64,000 nt of DNA from Corynebacterium efficiens YS-314 (GCF_000011305.1 NC_004369.1:1116001-1180000), one strand, 5' to 3'; positions 44,580-54,184 are shown, numbered from the stretch's first letter. Program-made: numbers and translations. Notes: generated by a model from the sequence alone, not told the origin.

Positions 44580-45959
44580 CTAGTCAGTGCTCTCCTCCAG
44601 TGGCACGATGGTGATGTCGGTCAGGGACTCGGCCAGCTCGACCTCGGGGGCCGGGGTGACCTCGACCTGCTCGACCTCGATGACATCCTGGTTGCCCACC
44701 GTGTCAGCCGGGGCGTCCAGGGTGCGCATCATGCTGCGGGCATTGGATGCCTCCGGTGCGGTAATGCCGAAGAACTTGTCCAGCCCCTTGACGTTGAACT
44801 GGGTGGACATGTATCGGCTGTTGTTACTGGTGTTCCACTGCGAGACCACCAGATCCATGTTGCCCAGGGTGGACCCCGGGGTGATATAACCGCCGTAGAG
44901 CTGGGTGAAATTGCTCGGGGACTGTTCCGCACCCCAGCCGCCGAAACCGGAGACCACCACGTTGGCGGGCGTGATCTCATTCCAGTCCCGTTCGATCTCC
45001 TCGGAGATGCGCACCTCGATGGCCATGGTCTCGGCGTTGAACATCGCCAGCACCCAATGCCCCTCGATATGGCGCAATGACATCTCCCCGGCCTTCACCC
45101 GGTCGCTGAGGATCGGGGTGTAGCGGGACCCCCAGGACCCGGTGCCATCGGAGTTGAGGGAGTAGTGCTGCCACTTGGTGCGGTCATCGATCTCGTAGGG
45201 ACGGAAGCGGGTGAGGTAGACATCATCATTGCGCTTGAACTCCGAGGACATCATGTAGACCCAGTCATTGGCCTGGTCATACTCCCAGGTGATCAGGTTG
45301 GCCTTCCCACCCAGGTAGCTGGTGGGGATGGTGGCGATGCTGCGCCACTTGCGTCCCTGATCGGCGGATTCCCAGATCTGGGTGTACAGAACATTGCCGA
45401 CACCCTCATTCCACATCGCCTGCATGTAGAGGTTGCCGTTGATGTTCATGACATCAGAAGGCAGCAGGGTCAGGCCGCGGTCATTATGCGAGTAGTTGAC
45501 CAGCTGTTCCACCCGCCAGCCGTCATTGAGGGGGCGTTTGATCACGATGCGCCCGTCAGCGTCCATCTCGGCGACGACACCGATGGGACTCAACCAGTCA
45601 CCCTGGCCGAAGGTGGCACCGCGGAAGGAATCCCCGAAGATGATGGCGAATTCCCCGCCATCACCCAGCCGGGTCATGGTGCCGAGATCACCCGTCATCA
45701 CGCCCACGTGGTTGGAGATACCGGGCCCCAGCAGATCACCAATGAGGTTAACCACCAGTCCCTCCGAGATGTCCTCGGCCCAGGGGGTGGCCGGGTTTGT
45801 GGGATTGCCTCCACCGGAGGACCCCGATGCACTGCTGGACCCGGTGGAACCGGAGGAGCCCGAGGAGAACGCGGACTGGGCGAGCGCCCCGGGGGAGAGG
45901 GCAGCACAGGTGAGCGCCCCGGTCACGATCAGGGTGAGGGCGCGGACAGACTTTGACAT
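44580..45959 (-). CDS. Secreted DUF4185 protein
   Basis: 459-residue exported protein. Residues 1-28 form a signal peptide (LTLIVTGALTCAALSPGALAQS), followed by a Ser/Gly linker of about 22 residues and then a DUF4185 beta-propeller-like domain: GGEFAIIFGDSFRGATFGQGDW, YIWE-type repeats, YGGYITPGSTLGNMDLVVSQWN. An acidic tail ends the protein. Such proteins are common in Corynebacterium and Mycobacterium envelopes; function unknown. It lies seven bases from the end of the ABC-F gene in convergent orientation. Confidence 0.82.
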   Translation of the reverse strand: MSKSVRALTLIVTGALTCAALSPGALAQSAFSSGSSGSTGSSSASGSSGGGNPTNPATPWAEDISEGLVVNLIGDLLGPGISNHVGVMTGDLGTMTRLGDGGEFAIIFGDSFRGATFGQGDWLSPIGVVAEMDADGRIVIKRPLNDGWRVEQLVNYSHNDRGLTLLPSDVMNINGNLYMQAMWNEGVGNVLYTQIWESADQGRKWRSIATIPTSYLGGKANLITWEYDQANDWVYMMSSEFKRNDDVYLTRFRPYEIDDRTKWQHYSLNSDGTGSWGSRYTPILSDRVKAGEMSLRHIEGHWVLAMFNAETMAIEVRISEEIERDWNEITPANVVVSGFGGWGAEQSPSNFTQLYGGYITPGSTLGNMDLVVSQWNTSNNSRYMSTQFNVKGLDKFFGITAPEASNARSMMRTLDAPADTVGNQDVIEVEQVEVTPAPEVELAESLTDITIVPLEESTD

Positions 45960-46065
45960 GGGGGGTTTTCTCTTTACGGCGAGGGGGAGGTTATGGGCAT
46001 ATCTTCAGCCACATAACAGAACAAGCCGAAATTTTATCAACCCCAGCCCTGGAGTGCAGGTTGCC

Positions 46066-46953
46066 TTATGGATCAGCCGGGTTGAGCATCATTGCGGCAG
46101 CATCCAGCAGCTCCGGGTTGTCCACCTCGAGGGCGTAGAGGGCGTACCCCACCGGGCTGGCTGCGATCAGCTCCGCACAGTGCTCCCGGATGCGTGGCCA
46201 GATCTGACCGCCACCACGGACATACCGGTCCAGGAGCCGTTCGACGCTGTCCGGGGTGCCGATCATCTGCTGCATCATGAGATCAGCGGCCGGGTCACCC
46301 ACCCGGGCGGTGGTCCAGTCGATGATCCCGGTGATGCGCCCATCCTCCACCAGGGTGTGACCGGGGTAGAGCTCCCCGTGGGTGAGCACGGTGTGTTCTG
46401 GCCAGTAGCTGTCCTCCTCCACCCATTCCCGCCAGCGCCGCAGCAGTGCGGTGTTCACGGTGAATTCCTGCGCCACCCGGTCGATGTCCGCCGACCAGGT
46501 CTCGCGCACCTCCTCCGGGGTGCGGATGGGGATGCCGGTGTCGGCGACCTCCGCGGCGGGGATGGCATGCAGCTGGGTGAGGATGCCTGCCAGGTCATCG
46601 ACATAGACCGGTGAGGAGGCATCGACATTCCACACCGGTTCACCGTCCCCGGCAAGTTCCAGACCCGGGACTCCGGGCAGCAGGGGATAGGCGATCAGCT
46701 CCCGGGTGTGGATCCGCCAGTCGGGCACCTGAACCGGCAGGTGCCGGGAGACAACCTGCAGAACCCTCGCTTCCGCGGCGGCGCGATCCATCACGGAGGG
46801 GTAGCGGGGGATCCGCAGGACCCAGCCCCGGCCGACGGTGTCCGTGGCCATGACCACCCGGAAATCCAGGCCCATCTCGATGAAGCGCAGCGATTCAGGG
46901 TCCAGATCCAGCCGGTGCGCGCGGGCCAGGGCGAGGATATCCACAACCACCAC
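46066..46953 (-). CDS. APH/macrolide-phosphotransferase-like kinase with HGEL in place of HGDL
   Basis: 295-residue protein of the aminoglycoside/macrolide phosphotransferase fold. RFIEMGLDFRVVMATDTVGRGWVLRIPRYP resembles the Mph nucleotide site, and VLTHGELYPGHTLVEDGRITGIIDWTTARVGDPAAD is the catalytic block. The catalytic aspartate of the usual HGDL is Glu194 here, while the metal-binding Asp212 is present. Activity is thus uncertain. The start is GTG 46953, six bases after the VWA stop, with AGGGGA overlapping that stop, so translation is coupled to the VWA gene. No antibiotic resistance should be assumed. Confidence 0.72.
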   Translation of the reverse strand: MVVVDILALARAHRLDLDPESLRFIEMGLDFRVVMATDTVGRGWVLRIPRYPSVMDRAAAEARVLQVVSRHLPVQVPDWRIHTRELIAYPLLPGVPGLELAGDGEPVWNVDASSPVYVDDLAGILTQLHAIPAAEVADTGIPIRTPEEVRETWSADIDRVAQEFTVNTALLRRWREWVEEDSYWPEHTVLTHGELYPGHTLVEDGRITGIIDWTTARVGDPAADLMMQQMIGTPDSVERLLDRYVRGGGQIWPRIREHCAELIAASPVGYALYALEVDNPELLDAAAMMLNPADP

Positions 46954-46959
46954 CGTCCC

Positions 46960-48921
46960 CTACCAGCCCGTATCGCGGAAGTTGAGGTATTCCCCGATGA
47001 CCGCGGCCCCCAGATCACCCAGGTCCGGGGCGGTGACACGACCACCCACGCGGTCGGCGAGCTGGTTGAGGAAGTGCTCCAGGCCCTGATCGTGACCGAG
47101 ACGGAAGAAGGTGGTGCGGGTGCCACGGCGGGTGATGCGGTCCAGCTGCGTGACGGTCTTCTTCAGGGTCTCCGGGTGGGTCGGCCAGTTGAACCAGGCC
47201 TCACCCCAATCCTCCAGGTGCGCGGTGGGTTCACCATCGGTGACGATGAGCAGGGTGGGTTGCATCGAGGGGTGGCGGGCGAAGAACCGCTCGGCCAACA
47301 GCAGGCCATGGTGGAGGTTGGTGCCCTGTTCATGCACCGGTGGCAGGGCGGTGAGCTCGTCGATGTCCATGCTCATGGCCATGCGACCGAAACTGATCAG
47401 GGCCAGTTCATCACCGCGGAACCGGGTGGACAGCAGATGATGCAGTGCCAGGGCGGTCTGTTTCATGGGCACCCACCGGCCCTCCGCGGCCATGGAGAAG
47501 GACGTGTCCACGAGCAGCGCGACGGCGTTCTGGGTGCGGGCCTCGGTTTCGACGACCTCCACATCACCGATTTCGATCTTGAGGGGACCGTCTGTTCCTG
47601 CTGTGCCCGCTGTGCGCTGCAGGGCGTTGGTGATGGTGCGGGTGACATCCCAGGACTGGGTGTCGCCGAATTCATAGGGGCGTGATGCCCCGGTCTGTTC
47701 GCCGCTCGCCCCGGTCAGGCGGGAGTCGCGCGCACCGGTGCGGGAGGCGAGCTGCTGGGCGGCGTCGTCAAGCAGGGTTTTGCCCAGACGCCGCATCGCC
47801 TGCGGGGACAGGCGCAGCGAACCGTCGGCGTGACGACGCAACAGACCACTGTCGCGCATCGCCTTGTCCAGGCGGGCGAGCAGATCGGCGGACACGGCCG
47901 CCTCCTCACCAAGCTGACGTTTGACCGCATCGAGGTCGATGTCGGTGTGGTCATTGCGCAGCTGCTCGGCCAGGGAATCCAGCTCGGCGAGATCCTGCAT
48001 GGCCCCGGTGCCATCACCCAGTCCCATGCCCTCCTCACCGGTGAACTCCTCGGAACCGGACCAGTCCAGGTCGGGGCGCAGACCCTGCAGGCTGCCGGCG
48101 AGTTCACCCAGCAGGTTCTGCAGCTCAGGCGACCCGAAGGCCTGGGCGGATAACTCCATCAGCTCCTGACGCTGTTCCTCGGACATGGAGTTGAGCATGC
48201 GCTGGGCGGCGGCGGAACGGGCGGCCAGGGCATCGATGAGCTCGTTGATATCCCGGGGATTCTCCGGGAAGTGCTCACCGTGTTTGGCCATGAACTCCGC
48301 GAAATCGGCCGGGGTGTCGGTCCCCTCGCGGTGCTTGGCCAGCAACCCGTTGAGGTCGCGCAGCATTTCCGCGATGGCGGCGCGGTCCTCATCGGTGGCA
48401 CCCTCCATGGCCTGTTTCATGCCGGCGAACTGCTGATCCAACATCTCCCGGCCGAGCAGATCCTTGATCTGCTCGAATTTCTGGCGGGCCTCGGTGGACT
48501 GCCAGTCGTAGGTGTTGAGTTCGGTGATCGCGGCCGGGGTGGACTGGGGCAGATTGTCCAGCAGCAACTCCCGGAAGGAGCGGTCGGTGTCATCCATCAT
48601 CACGTCACGGGCGAGCTGACCGCGTTCGGCCAGCACCGCCTCATCGAGCAGTTTCTTCGCCTCGCGCAGCGTGCCACCGAGGTTGTTGCGTTGCAGCAGC
48701 TCACGACGTCGTTCCGCGGCGCGGCGGGCGAGTTCATCAAAACCCTCCCGTCCGCGTGCCCCCCGGCGCAGGTACTCGCGCAGGGCCTGCTCGGGGGAGT
48801 ACCCGGCCATGACATCCCGACCGATGGCATCCAGGGCCTCGGTGAGATCCACCGGGGGCGCCAGTGGGTCCGGCCCACCGGTGTAGCGGCCGTAGCGGGT
48901 GCGCCGGTAGTTGCGTGCCAT
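46960..48921 (-). CDS. VWA-domain protein paired with a MoxR/ChlI-type ATPase
   Basis: 653-residue protein. The N-terminal 400 residues are helical, charged, and rich in Glu/Arg/Gln. The C-terminal part is a von Willebrand A domain with the metal-dependent adhesion site LLVDTSFSM (about residues 467-475), a conserved threonine region, and LIVTDGEPTAHLEDWGEAW (second site). Such proteins team with an AAA ATPase, as in magnesium chelatase ChlD-ChlI or RavA-ViaA, to remodel another protein or insert a metal. No cobalamin or chlorophyll genes are nearby. GAAGGAG precedes ATG 48921; the ATPase gene lies 43 bases upstream. Confidence 0.85.
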   Translation of the reverse strand: MARNYRRTRYGRYTGGPDPLAPPVDLTEALDAIGRDVMAGYSPEQALREYLRRGARGREGFDELARRAAERRRELLQRNNLGGTLREAKKLLDEAVLAERGQLARDVMMDDTDRSFRELLLDNLPQSTPAAITELNTYDWQSTEARQKFEQIKDLLGREMLDQQFAGMKQAMEGATDEDRAAIAEMLRDLNGLLAKHREGTDTPADFAEFMAKHGEHFPENPRDINELIDALAARSAAAQRMLNSMSEEQRQELMELSAQAFGSPELQNLLGELAGSLQGLRPDLDWSGSEEFTGEEGMGLGDGTGAMQDLAELDSLAEQLRNDHTDIDLDAVKRQLGEEAAVSADLLARLDKAMRDSGLLRRHADGSLRLSPQAMRRLGKTLLDDAAQQLASRTGARDSRLTGASGEQTGASRPYEFGDTQSWDVTRTITNALQRTAGTAGTDGPLKIEIGDVEVVETEARTQNAVALLVDTSFSMAAEGRWVPMKQTALALHHLLSTRFRGDELALISFGRMAMSMDIDELTALPPVHEQGTNLHHGLLLAERFFARHPSMQPTLLIVTDGEPTAHLEDWGEAWFNWPTHPETLKKTVTQLDRITRRGTRTTFFRLGHDQGLEHFLNQLADRVGGRVTAPDLGDLGAAVIGEYLNFRDTGW

Positions 48922-48964
48922 GGCGGTCTCCTTCGTAGTCCTAGCAGTGTCAGCCGTAGCTGGT

Positions 48965-50413
48965 TTATCCGTAGATGGTTTCGCCCTCGCCGGAATCCTT
49001 GGCAATCTTCCGGGAGAGATAGAGGCCCTCGAGGGCCAATTCGATGGCCGCGGCGCGGGTGCCGGGGGTGGTGGCCCCGAAGATGTCGGCGACTTTGTCG
49101 TAGAGATCCGACTCGCCCAGTTCCGGCAGGCCAGCGAGGAACTCCTCGGCGGTGACCTGCTCACCCGTGGAGACGGTGACCGACCCATCCAGGGCGGTGA
49201 TCAGCGGGGTGAAATCCACCCCACGCAGATGGGAGCGGATGGCCTCGGCGGTGGCGGTACGCAGCAGGTATTCCAGGGTCTCCCACTCGCGGCCCTCCTC
49301 ACCGGACTCGAATTCGATCTTGCCGCTGAGCACATCCACGGCGGCCTCCAGATCCACCAGGCGGGCCACGGCCGTATCCTCACCGCGGATGGTGGCGCGG
49401 CGCAGGGCGGCGGCGGCGACGGTCTCCGCCCCGGCGATGGAGAAACGCGCCGAGACACCGGAACGCTGGTTCACCGCGGGGGATTCCCGCAGCGCGCGGG
49501 TGTAACGGGCGAGGATCTCCAACAGAACGGGGGGAATCTCTGCGACCAGGTCCGCCTCCTGGGTGATCACCGCGATCTCATCCTCCAGGGCGAGCGGGTA
49601 GTGGGTGCGGATCTCCGCGCCGAAGCGGTCCTTGAGCGGGGTGATGATGCGCCCGCGGTTGGTGTAGTCCTCCGGGTTGGCCGAGGCCACCACGAGTACA
49701 TCCAGCGGCAGGCGCAGCATGTAGCCGCGGATCTGCACATCGCGTTCCTCCATGACATTGAGCATGGCTACCTGGATGCGCTCGGCGAGGTCGGGCAGCT
49801 CATTGATGGCCACCAGGCCACGGTTGGACCGTGGGATCAGACCGTAGTGGATGGTCTCCGGGTCGCCCAGGCGGCGTCCCTCGGCCACCCGCATGGGATC
49901 CACGTCACCGATGAGGTCGGCCACCGAGGTATCCGGGGTGGCCAGTTTCTCGGCATAACGGTCCTCGCGGTGCACCCACACGATGGGCAGGTCATCGCCT
50001 TCCAGTTCCACCCGCAGGCGGGTGGCCTCGGTGATGGGGGCCAGGGGATCCTCACGCAGATCGGTGTCGGCGACGGCGGGGATCCACTCGTCGAGAAGCA
50101 TCGCCAGGGACCGCAGCAGGCGGGTCTTGCCCTGACCACGTTCGCCGAGCAGAACGATGTCATGACCGGCGATCAGGGCGCGCTCCACCTGCGGGATCAC
50201 CGTGTGCTGCAGACCGTGCAGACCGGGCCAGGGATCCTCGCCCGCGGCGAGTTTGGCCAGCAGGTTGTCGCGGATCTCCTCGCGCACCGGCCGGTGGGTG
50301 TACCCGGTGGCCTTGAGCTCACCGAGCGTGGCGGCAGCGGGAGGGGTGCTGGAGGCGCTGGCGGGAGCGCTGCCGGGGGAGTTGTCGGGGGTCATATCAT
50401 GCTGAGGATTCAC
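48965..50413 (-). CDS. AAA ATPase, magnesium-chelatase ChlI/MoxR-like, with Asn in Walker B
   Basis: 482-residue AAA protein. Walker A is GERGQGKT (residues 90-97). The Walker B region reads GLVAINELPDLAERIQVAMLNVMEERDVQIRGYMLRLPLDVLVVASANPEDYTNRGRIITPLKDRFGAEI, so Asn203-Glu204 stand where Asp-Glu is usual; sensor 1 (SANPEDYTN) and the arginine finger (DRFG) are present. A helical lid follows. The start is GTG 50413, with a -10-like TAGCCT six bases upstream (leaderless); ATG 50395 is the alternative. First gene of the ATPase-VWA-kinase operon. Confidence 0.87.
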   Translation of the reverse strand: MNPQHDMTPDNSPGSAPASASSTPPAAATLGELKATGYTHRPVREEIRDNLLAKLAAGEDPWPGLHGLQHTVIPQVERALIAGHDIVLLGERGQGKTRLLRSLAMLLDEWIPAVADTDLREDPLAPITEATRLRVELEGDDLPIVWVHREDRYAEKLATPDTSVADLIGDVDPMRVAEGRRLGDPETIHYGLIPRSNRGLVAINELPDLAERIQVAMLNVMEERDVQIRGYMLRLPLDVLVVASANPEDYTNRGRIITPLKDRFGAEIRTHYPLALEDEIAVITQEADLVAEIPPVLLEILARYTRALRESPAVNQRSGVSARFSIAGAETVAAAALRRATIRGEDTAVARLVDLEAAVDVLSGKIEFESGEEGREWETLEYLLRTATAEAIRSHLRGVDFTPLITALDGSVTVSTGEQVTAEEFLAGLPELGESDLYDKVADIFGATTPGTRAAAIELALEGLYLSRKIAKDSGEGETIYG

Positions 50414-50541
50414 ACCAACAGGCTAGCCACGTTTCCGGTTGTGCAACAGGGGGTGGGGCGTGGAGGGGCGATCCGACACCGGTTCTGACACCGGTTCGGA
50501 CAACCGGTCCAGCCACGCGGAAGTTCGGTAGGCTTCCCAGA

Positions 50542-51237
50542 ATGGAGACCACGCCACCCACCTCGACGCTTCTTCTGCTGGTGCGCCACGGGGCCACACC
50601 CACCACCGGCCAGGTACTGCCCGGCCGCACACCGGGCCTCCACCTCAGTGATGTGGGACGCCGGCAGGCGCGCGAGGTGGCGGAGCGGATCGACGCCCTA
50701 CCCCTGGCCGCCATCTACACCTCCCCGATGGAACGCGCCCGGGAAACGGCCGCACCGACCGCCGGGAAGTTCGGACTGGAACCACAGGTCATGGATGACC
50801 TCATCGAGTGCGAGTTCGGTGAATGGACGGGGCAGAAACTCACCGACCTGTACAAACTGCCTGAATGGAAGACGGTGCAGCAACAACCCTCCACCTTCCG
50901 TTTCCCCGGTGGGGAGAGCTTCACCGAGATGCAGCAACGGATGGCCGGGGCGGTGGAGGAGATCGTCGCCCGGCACACCGGTGAGGTGGTCGCATTGTTC
51001 AGTCACGCCGACCCCCTCAAGGCGGTGGTGGCCCACCTCGGTGGAATCCCGTTGGATTCCTTCCAGCGCATCAGCATCGACACGGCCTCGATCTCGGTGG
51101 CGGAATTCCTCACGCCCAAGGCACCGGGTGACAATGCGGCAGGGGAGGACCACACCGACACCACATCACCGAATCAGTTCCGGATGGTGGTGACCAACTC
51201 CCGGACCGGTTCCTTGAGTTACCTGCGGGAGGGCTGA
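50542..51237 (+). CDS. Histidine phosphatase family protein (MSMEG_4193 type)
   Basis: 231-residue phosphatase of the phosphoglycerate-mutase-like superfamily: LLLVRHGATPTTGQVLPGRTPGLHLSDVGRRQA with the RHG catalytic histidine, TSPMERARETA, and VVALFSHADPLKAVVAHLGG with the second histidine. The substrate is unknown. It overlaps the next gene by one base (TGATG), a conserved actinobacterial pair. Confidence 0.85.
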   Translation: METTPPTSTLLLLVRHGATPTTGQVLPGRTPGLHLSDVGRRQAREVAERIDALPLAAIYTSPMERARETAAPTAGKFGLEPQVMDDLIECEFGEWTGQKLTDLYKLPEWKTVQQQPSTFRFPGGESFTEMQQRMAGAVEEIVARHTGEVVALFSHADPLKAVVAHLGGIPLDSFQRISIDTASISVAEFLTPKAPGDNAAGEDHTDTTSPNQFRMVVTNSRTGSLSYLREG

Positions 51238-52016
51238 TGGCTGAGCAGTTCGGCGAGGCCGGGGAATCCGGGGATGCGCGCGACGCGGTCGACCGCGGGG
51301 AGCTGGATCCACGCCCGCCGTTTGACCGGGAACTGGAGATCCTGCGCACCGGGGACCTGGCGGTGGTGACCCAGCTGATGGAATCGAGCAATCTGGGGTT
51401 CGTGGTGGATTCCAGCCACAAGGAGGACTACGGCTGGGCGGTGTACAAACCCCTGCTGGGGGAGCGGCCCCTGTTTGATTTCCCACCGGGCCTGCATGCC
51501 CGTGAGGAAGCCGCCTTCCTGCTCAGCGAGTATCTGGGCTGGCATCTGGTGCCCCCGACGGTGACCCGGGAGGACGGGCCCTTCGGGGTGGGGTCGCTGC
51601 AGTGGTTCATCGACAATGACGGTGATCATTATTTCCCCCTGCTGGAAACCCGCGAGGACCTCCATGATCAGTTCCGGCGCATGGCGGTTTTCGATCTGCT
51701 GGCCAACAACACCGACCGTAAATCCGGTCATGTCCTCCTGGATTCAGGGGACCGCGTGTGGGGCATCGACCACGGCCTGTGTTTCCACGCCGAGTCCAAA
51801 CTCCGCACCGTGATCTGGGATTTCGCCGGGGAACCCATCGACCAGGAACTGGTGCGGGCGGTTTCCCCGCTCATCGACGAGGTACCCGATGATCTCGCCC
51901 GGCTCCTGCTGCCCGAGGAGGTCGATGCCCTTCAGACCAGAGCCTCACGCATTGTGCGCCTGCCATTCTTCCCGCATCCCCGTTCGCACTACCAGTTCCC
52001 CTGGCCACTGGTGTGA
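51237..52016 (+). CDS. SCO1664 family protein, PI3/PI4-kinase-like
   Basis: 259-residue protein matching the SCO1664 family of actinobacteria. It has a kinase-like core: LGFVVDSSHKEDYGWAVYKPLLGERPL with the ATP-binding lysine, then FRRMAVFDLLANNTDRKSGHVLL (catalytic loop with Asn-Asn-x-Asp) and VWGIDHGLCFHAESKLRTVIWDFAG. The biological substrate is unknown. It lies directly after the histidine phosphatase gene and is probably its partner. Confidence 0.85.
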   Translation: MAEQFGEAGESGDARDAVDRGELDPRPPFDRELEILRTGDLAVVTQLMESSNLGFVVDSSHKEDYGWAVYKPLLGERPLFDFPPGLHAREEAAFLLSEYLGWHLVPPTVTREDGPFGVGSLQWFIDNDGDHYFPLLETREDLHDQFRRMAVFDLLANNTDRKSGHVLLDSGDRVWGIDHGLCFHAESKLRTVIWDFAGEPIDQELVRAVSPLIDEVPDDLARLLLPEEVDALQTRASRIVRLPFFPHPRSHYQFPWPLV

Positions 52017-52053
52017 GCACCAGACTGTGAACGCCCGACCGAAGGAGAACACC

Positions 52054-52602
52054 ATGCCCCTGACGTTCGCCCGGGCTAGACCTGAAGACACCGCCGCGGT
52101 CCAGCAGGTCTACCGCAGGATCATCGACCACCTGGGTGCCACCATCGACTATCCCCGGTGGCATCAGGTGGGCCACCCATCCCCGGAGCTCATTGCCGCC
52201 TGGATCACCGCGGGGGAGCTATACGTTGTGCGCGATGGTGCTGATGACAACAGCATCCTCGGCAGCATCCTCGGCGCGGTGGTGCTCAACCACGACACGG
52301 CGGACGGTTATGGTCGAGCCGACTGGTCCATCGACGTTCCACCTGGGCAGGTGCTGGTGGTCCACGCGCTCGGCGTGCTGCCGGAGCGCGCCGGGCAGGG
52401 GATCGCCCGGTTCATCCTTGATGCCACGGTGGATCTGGCCAGGCAACAGGGCATGCGCGCGATCCGTCTTGATGTCTATGTGGACAACACCCCCGCCCTT
52501 CGGCTCTACACTGCTTACGGATTCACCGATCTCGGCTGCCACCATCTCGACTACGGCACCTATGGTCTCACCGAGTTCCACCTCTTTGAACTGGTGCTCT
52601 AA
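52054..52602 (+). CDS. GNAT family N-acetyltransferase
   Basis: 182-residue acetyltransferase. LTFARARPEDTAAVQQVYRRIIDHL opens the fold, VVHALGVLPERAGQGIARFILDATVDLARQQGMRAIRLDVYVDNTPALRLYTAYGFTDLG carries the acetyl-CoA loop and the late beta-strand pattern. Substrate unknown. GAAGGAG lies nine bases before ATG 52054; the open frame upstream covers the end of the SCO1664 gene in a different frame. Confidence 0.84.
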   Translation: MPLTFARARPEDTAAVQQVYRRIIDHLGATIDYPRWHQVGHPSPELIAAWITAGELYVVRDGADDNSILGSILGAVVLNHDTADGYGRADWSIDVPPGQVLVVHALGVLPERAGQGIARFILDATVDLARQQGMRAIRLDVYVDNTPALRLYTAYGFTDLGCHHLDYGTYGLTEFHLFELVL

Positions 52603-52732
52603 GCAGCGCCGATCATCGCAGGTCAACGTCCCGGCCCGGCTCCCACGCCCGGAATGAACGTAGGATGGCCGGCAACATCGCTAGTCGCGATTGATCGCCA
52701 CACATTCAACCGACCTTTCAAGGGAGTAGAGA

Positions 52733-53500
52733 ATGACTGATGTAAAAGCACTCGCCACCACCTTCGCCAAAGCCCACGAATCCGGACGCACCCTGGTGCT
52801 GCCCACCGTGTGGGACACCTGGAGCGCCGGGGTTGCCGTCGAGGTAGGTTTCGAGGGCCTGACCATCGGTAGCCACCCGGTTGCCGACGCCATCGGCAGC
52901 TCCGATGGTGAGAACATGGATTTCGCCGACTACCTGGACAAGATCAAGCGCATCACCTCCTCCGTCGAGGTGCCCGTCAGTGCCGATGTGGAATCCGGTT
53001 ACGGGCTCCAGCCGGCCGAACTCATCGAGCGTCTGCTGGAGGCCGGTGTTGTCGGCGCCAACATCGAGGATGTTGTCCACTCCGAGGGCAAGCGTGTGCG
53101 CGACCGTCAGGAGCACGCCGACTACATCGCCGCGGCACGCGCCGCCGCGGATGAGGCGGGCGTGGACTTTGTCATCAACGGTCGCACCGATGCGGTGAAG
53201 CTGGGCACGGATGTCTTCGAGGATCCTCTCGCCGAGGCGCAGGAGCGCATCAGGCTCATGGAGTCCGCCGGTGCCCGTTCCGTCTATCCCGTCGGCCTGG
53301 TCACCGCCGACCAGGTATCCCAGCTGGTGGGGGCTGTTTCTGTCCCGGTCAATGTCACCGCCCACCCGGCTGATGGCCACGGCGCAGGCGACCTCGCGGC
53401 CCTGACCCAGCTCGGCGCCCGCCGCGTCACCTTCGGCCCGCTGTGGCAGATGTGGCTGGCGGAGCTGTCGGTGGGCCAGCTCGGGAAGTGGATCGCTTAA
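52733..53500 (+). CDS. Isocitrate lyase/phosphoenolpyruvate mutase family protein
   Basis: 255-residue TIM-barrel enzyme of the ICL/PEPM superfamily: LVLPTVWDTWSAGVAVEVGFEGLTIGSHPVA, then VSADVESGYG (metal site), VVGANIEDVVHSEG and VINGRTDAVKLG. It lacks the KKCGH/KRCGH of isocitrate lyase and the PEP-mutase/carboxyphosphonoenolpyruvate features, so it is better read as an oxaloacetate-decarboxylase or methylisocitrate-lyase-like protein of unknown substrate. ATG 52733 has AGGGAG upstream. Confidence 0.82.
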   Translation: MTDVKALATTFAKAHESGRTLVLPTVWDTWSAGVAVEVGFEGLTIGSHPVADAIGSSDGENMDFADYLDKIKRITSSVEVPVSADVESGYGLQPAELIERLLEAGVVGANIEDVVHSEGKRVRDRQEHADYIAAARAAADEAGVDFVINGRTDAVKLGTDVFEDPLAEAQERIRLMESAGARSVYPVGLVTADQVSQLVGAVSVPVNVTAHPADGHGAGDLAALTQLGARRVTFGPLWQMWLAELSVGQLGKWIA

Positions 53501-53507
53501 GACCCGC

Positions 53508-53518
53508 GCTTATCGACG
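53508..53518 (+). repeat. GCTTRTCGACG motif copy, after ICL/PEPM stop
   Basis: A variant, forward, eight bases after the stop. Continues with CCCCACCC. Confidence 0.75.
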
Positions 53519-53559
53519 CCCCACCCAGTCCCCGTTCCCCACGTCAGCAGGAGGACATC

Positions 53560-54159
53560 ATGTCGCAGGAGGTTCCCGGCGCCTACGGCGCCCGGGCGGA
53601 GAGCTACCACCGGTTGCTTGGCACAGCGGACGAGGTATCCCCGGTGGAGATGGACCTGATCACCCGGTGGGCCCGGACCGTGGAGGGCAGAATCATCGAC
53701 GCCGGGGCAGGATCCGGACGGTGGACCCACGTCCTGCACCGGATGGGCCTGGAGGTCACCGGCATCGACATCACCCCGGAACTGGTGGCGATCGGTCGCC
53801 GGGAGTATCCGGGTGTGGACATCGCAGAAGGGTCCATGGATGCCCTACCGGCCGCAGATGGGTCACTCGGGGGCATCCTGGCCTGGTATTCCCTCATCCA
53901 CACCCCGCCGGAGGAGATGCCGGATATTCTCGCGGAATTCCACCGCGCCCTGCACCCTGGTGGTTCCATCCTGCTGGGCTATATCGACGGCGCTGAAGTA
54001 ACCACCATTCAACACCCGATTGCCCCCACCTGGTCCTGGCCGGCAGCCGAGATGACCCACCTGCTCGATGATGAGGGTTTCCGCATCATCCACTCCCAGC
54101 ACCGGCAGCACGCAGGCACCTGGCCCCAGGCCACCGTCATCGCAGTAAAGAAACAGTAG
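53560..54159 (+). CDS. Class I SAM-dependent methyltransferase
   Basis: 199-residue methyltransferase with motif I RIIDAGAGSGRWTHVL, motif II-like ITPELVAIGRREYPGVDIAEGSMDALPAADGSLGGILAWYSLIHTPPEE and the late LLGYIDG and VIAVKK strands. Substrate unknown. GCAGGAGG lies six bases before ATG 53560. It follows the ICL/PEPM gene after a short gap that carries a GCTTRTCGACG copy, and is followed closely by a short-chain dehydrogenase gene. Confidence 0.86.
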   Translation: MSQEVPGAYGARAESYHRLLGTADEVSPVEMDLITRWARTVEGRIIDAGAGSGRWTHVLHRMGLEVTGIDITPELVAIGRREYPGVDIAEGSMDALPAADGSLGGILAWYSLIHTPPEEMPDILAEFHRALHPGGSILLGYIDGAEVTTIQHPIAPTWSWPAAEMTHLLDDEGFRIIHSQHRQHAGTWPQATVIAVKKQ

Positions 54160-54184
54160 ACATAATTATCGAGGAGTGGTTTTC

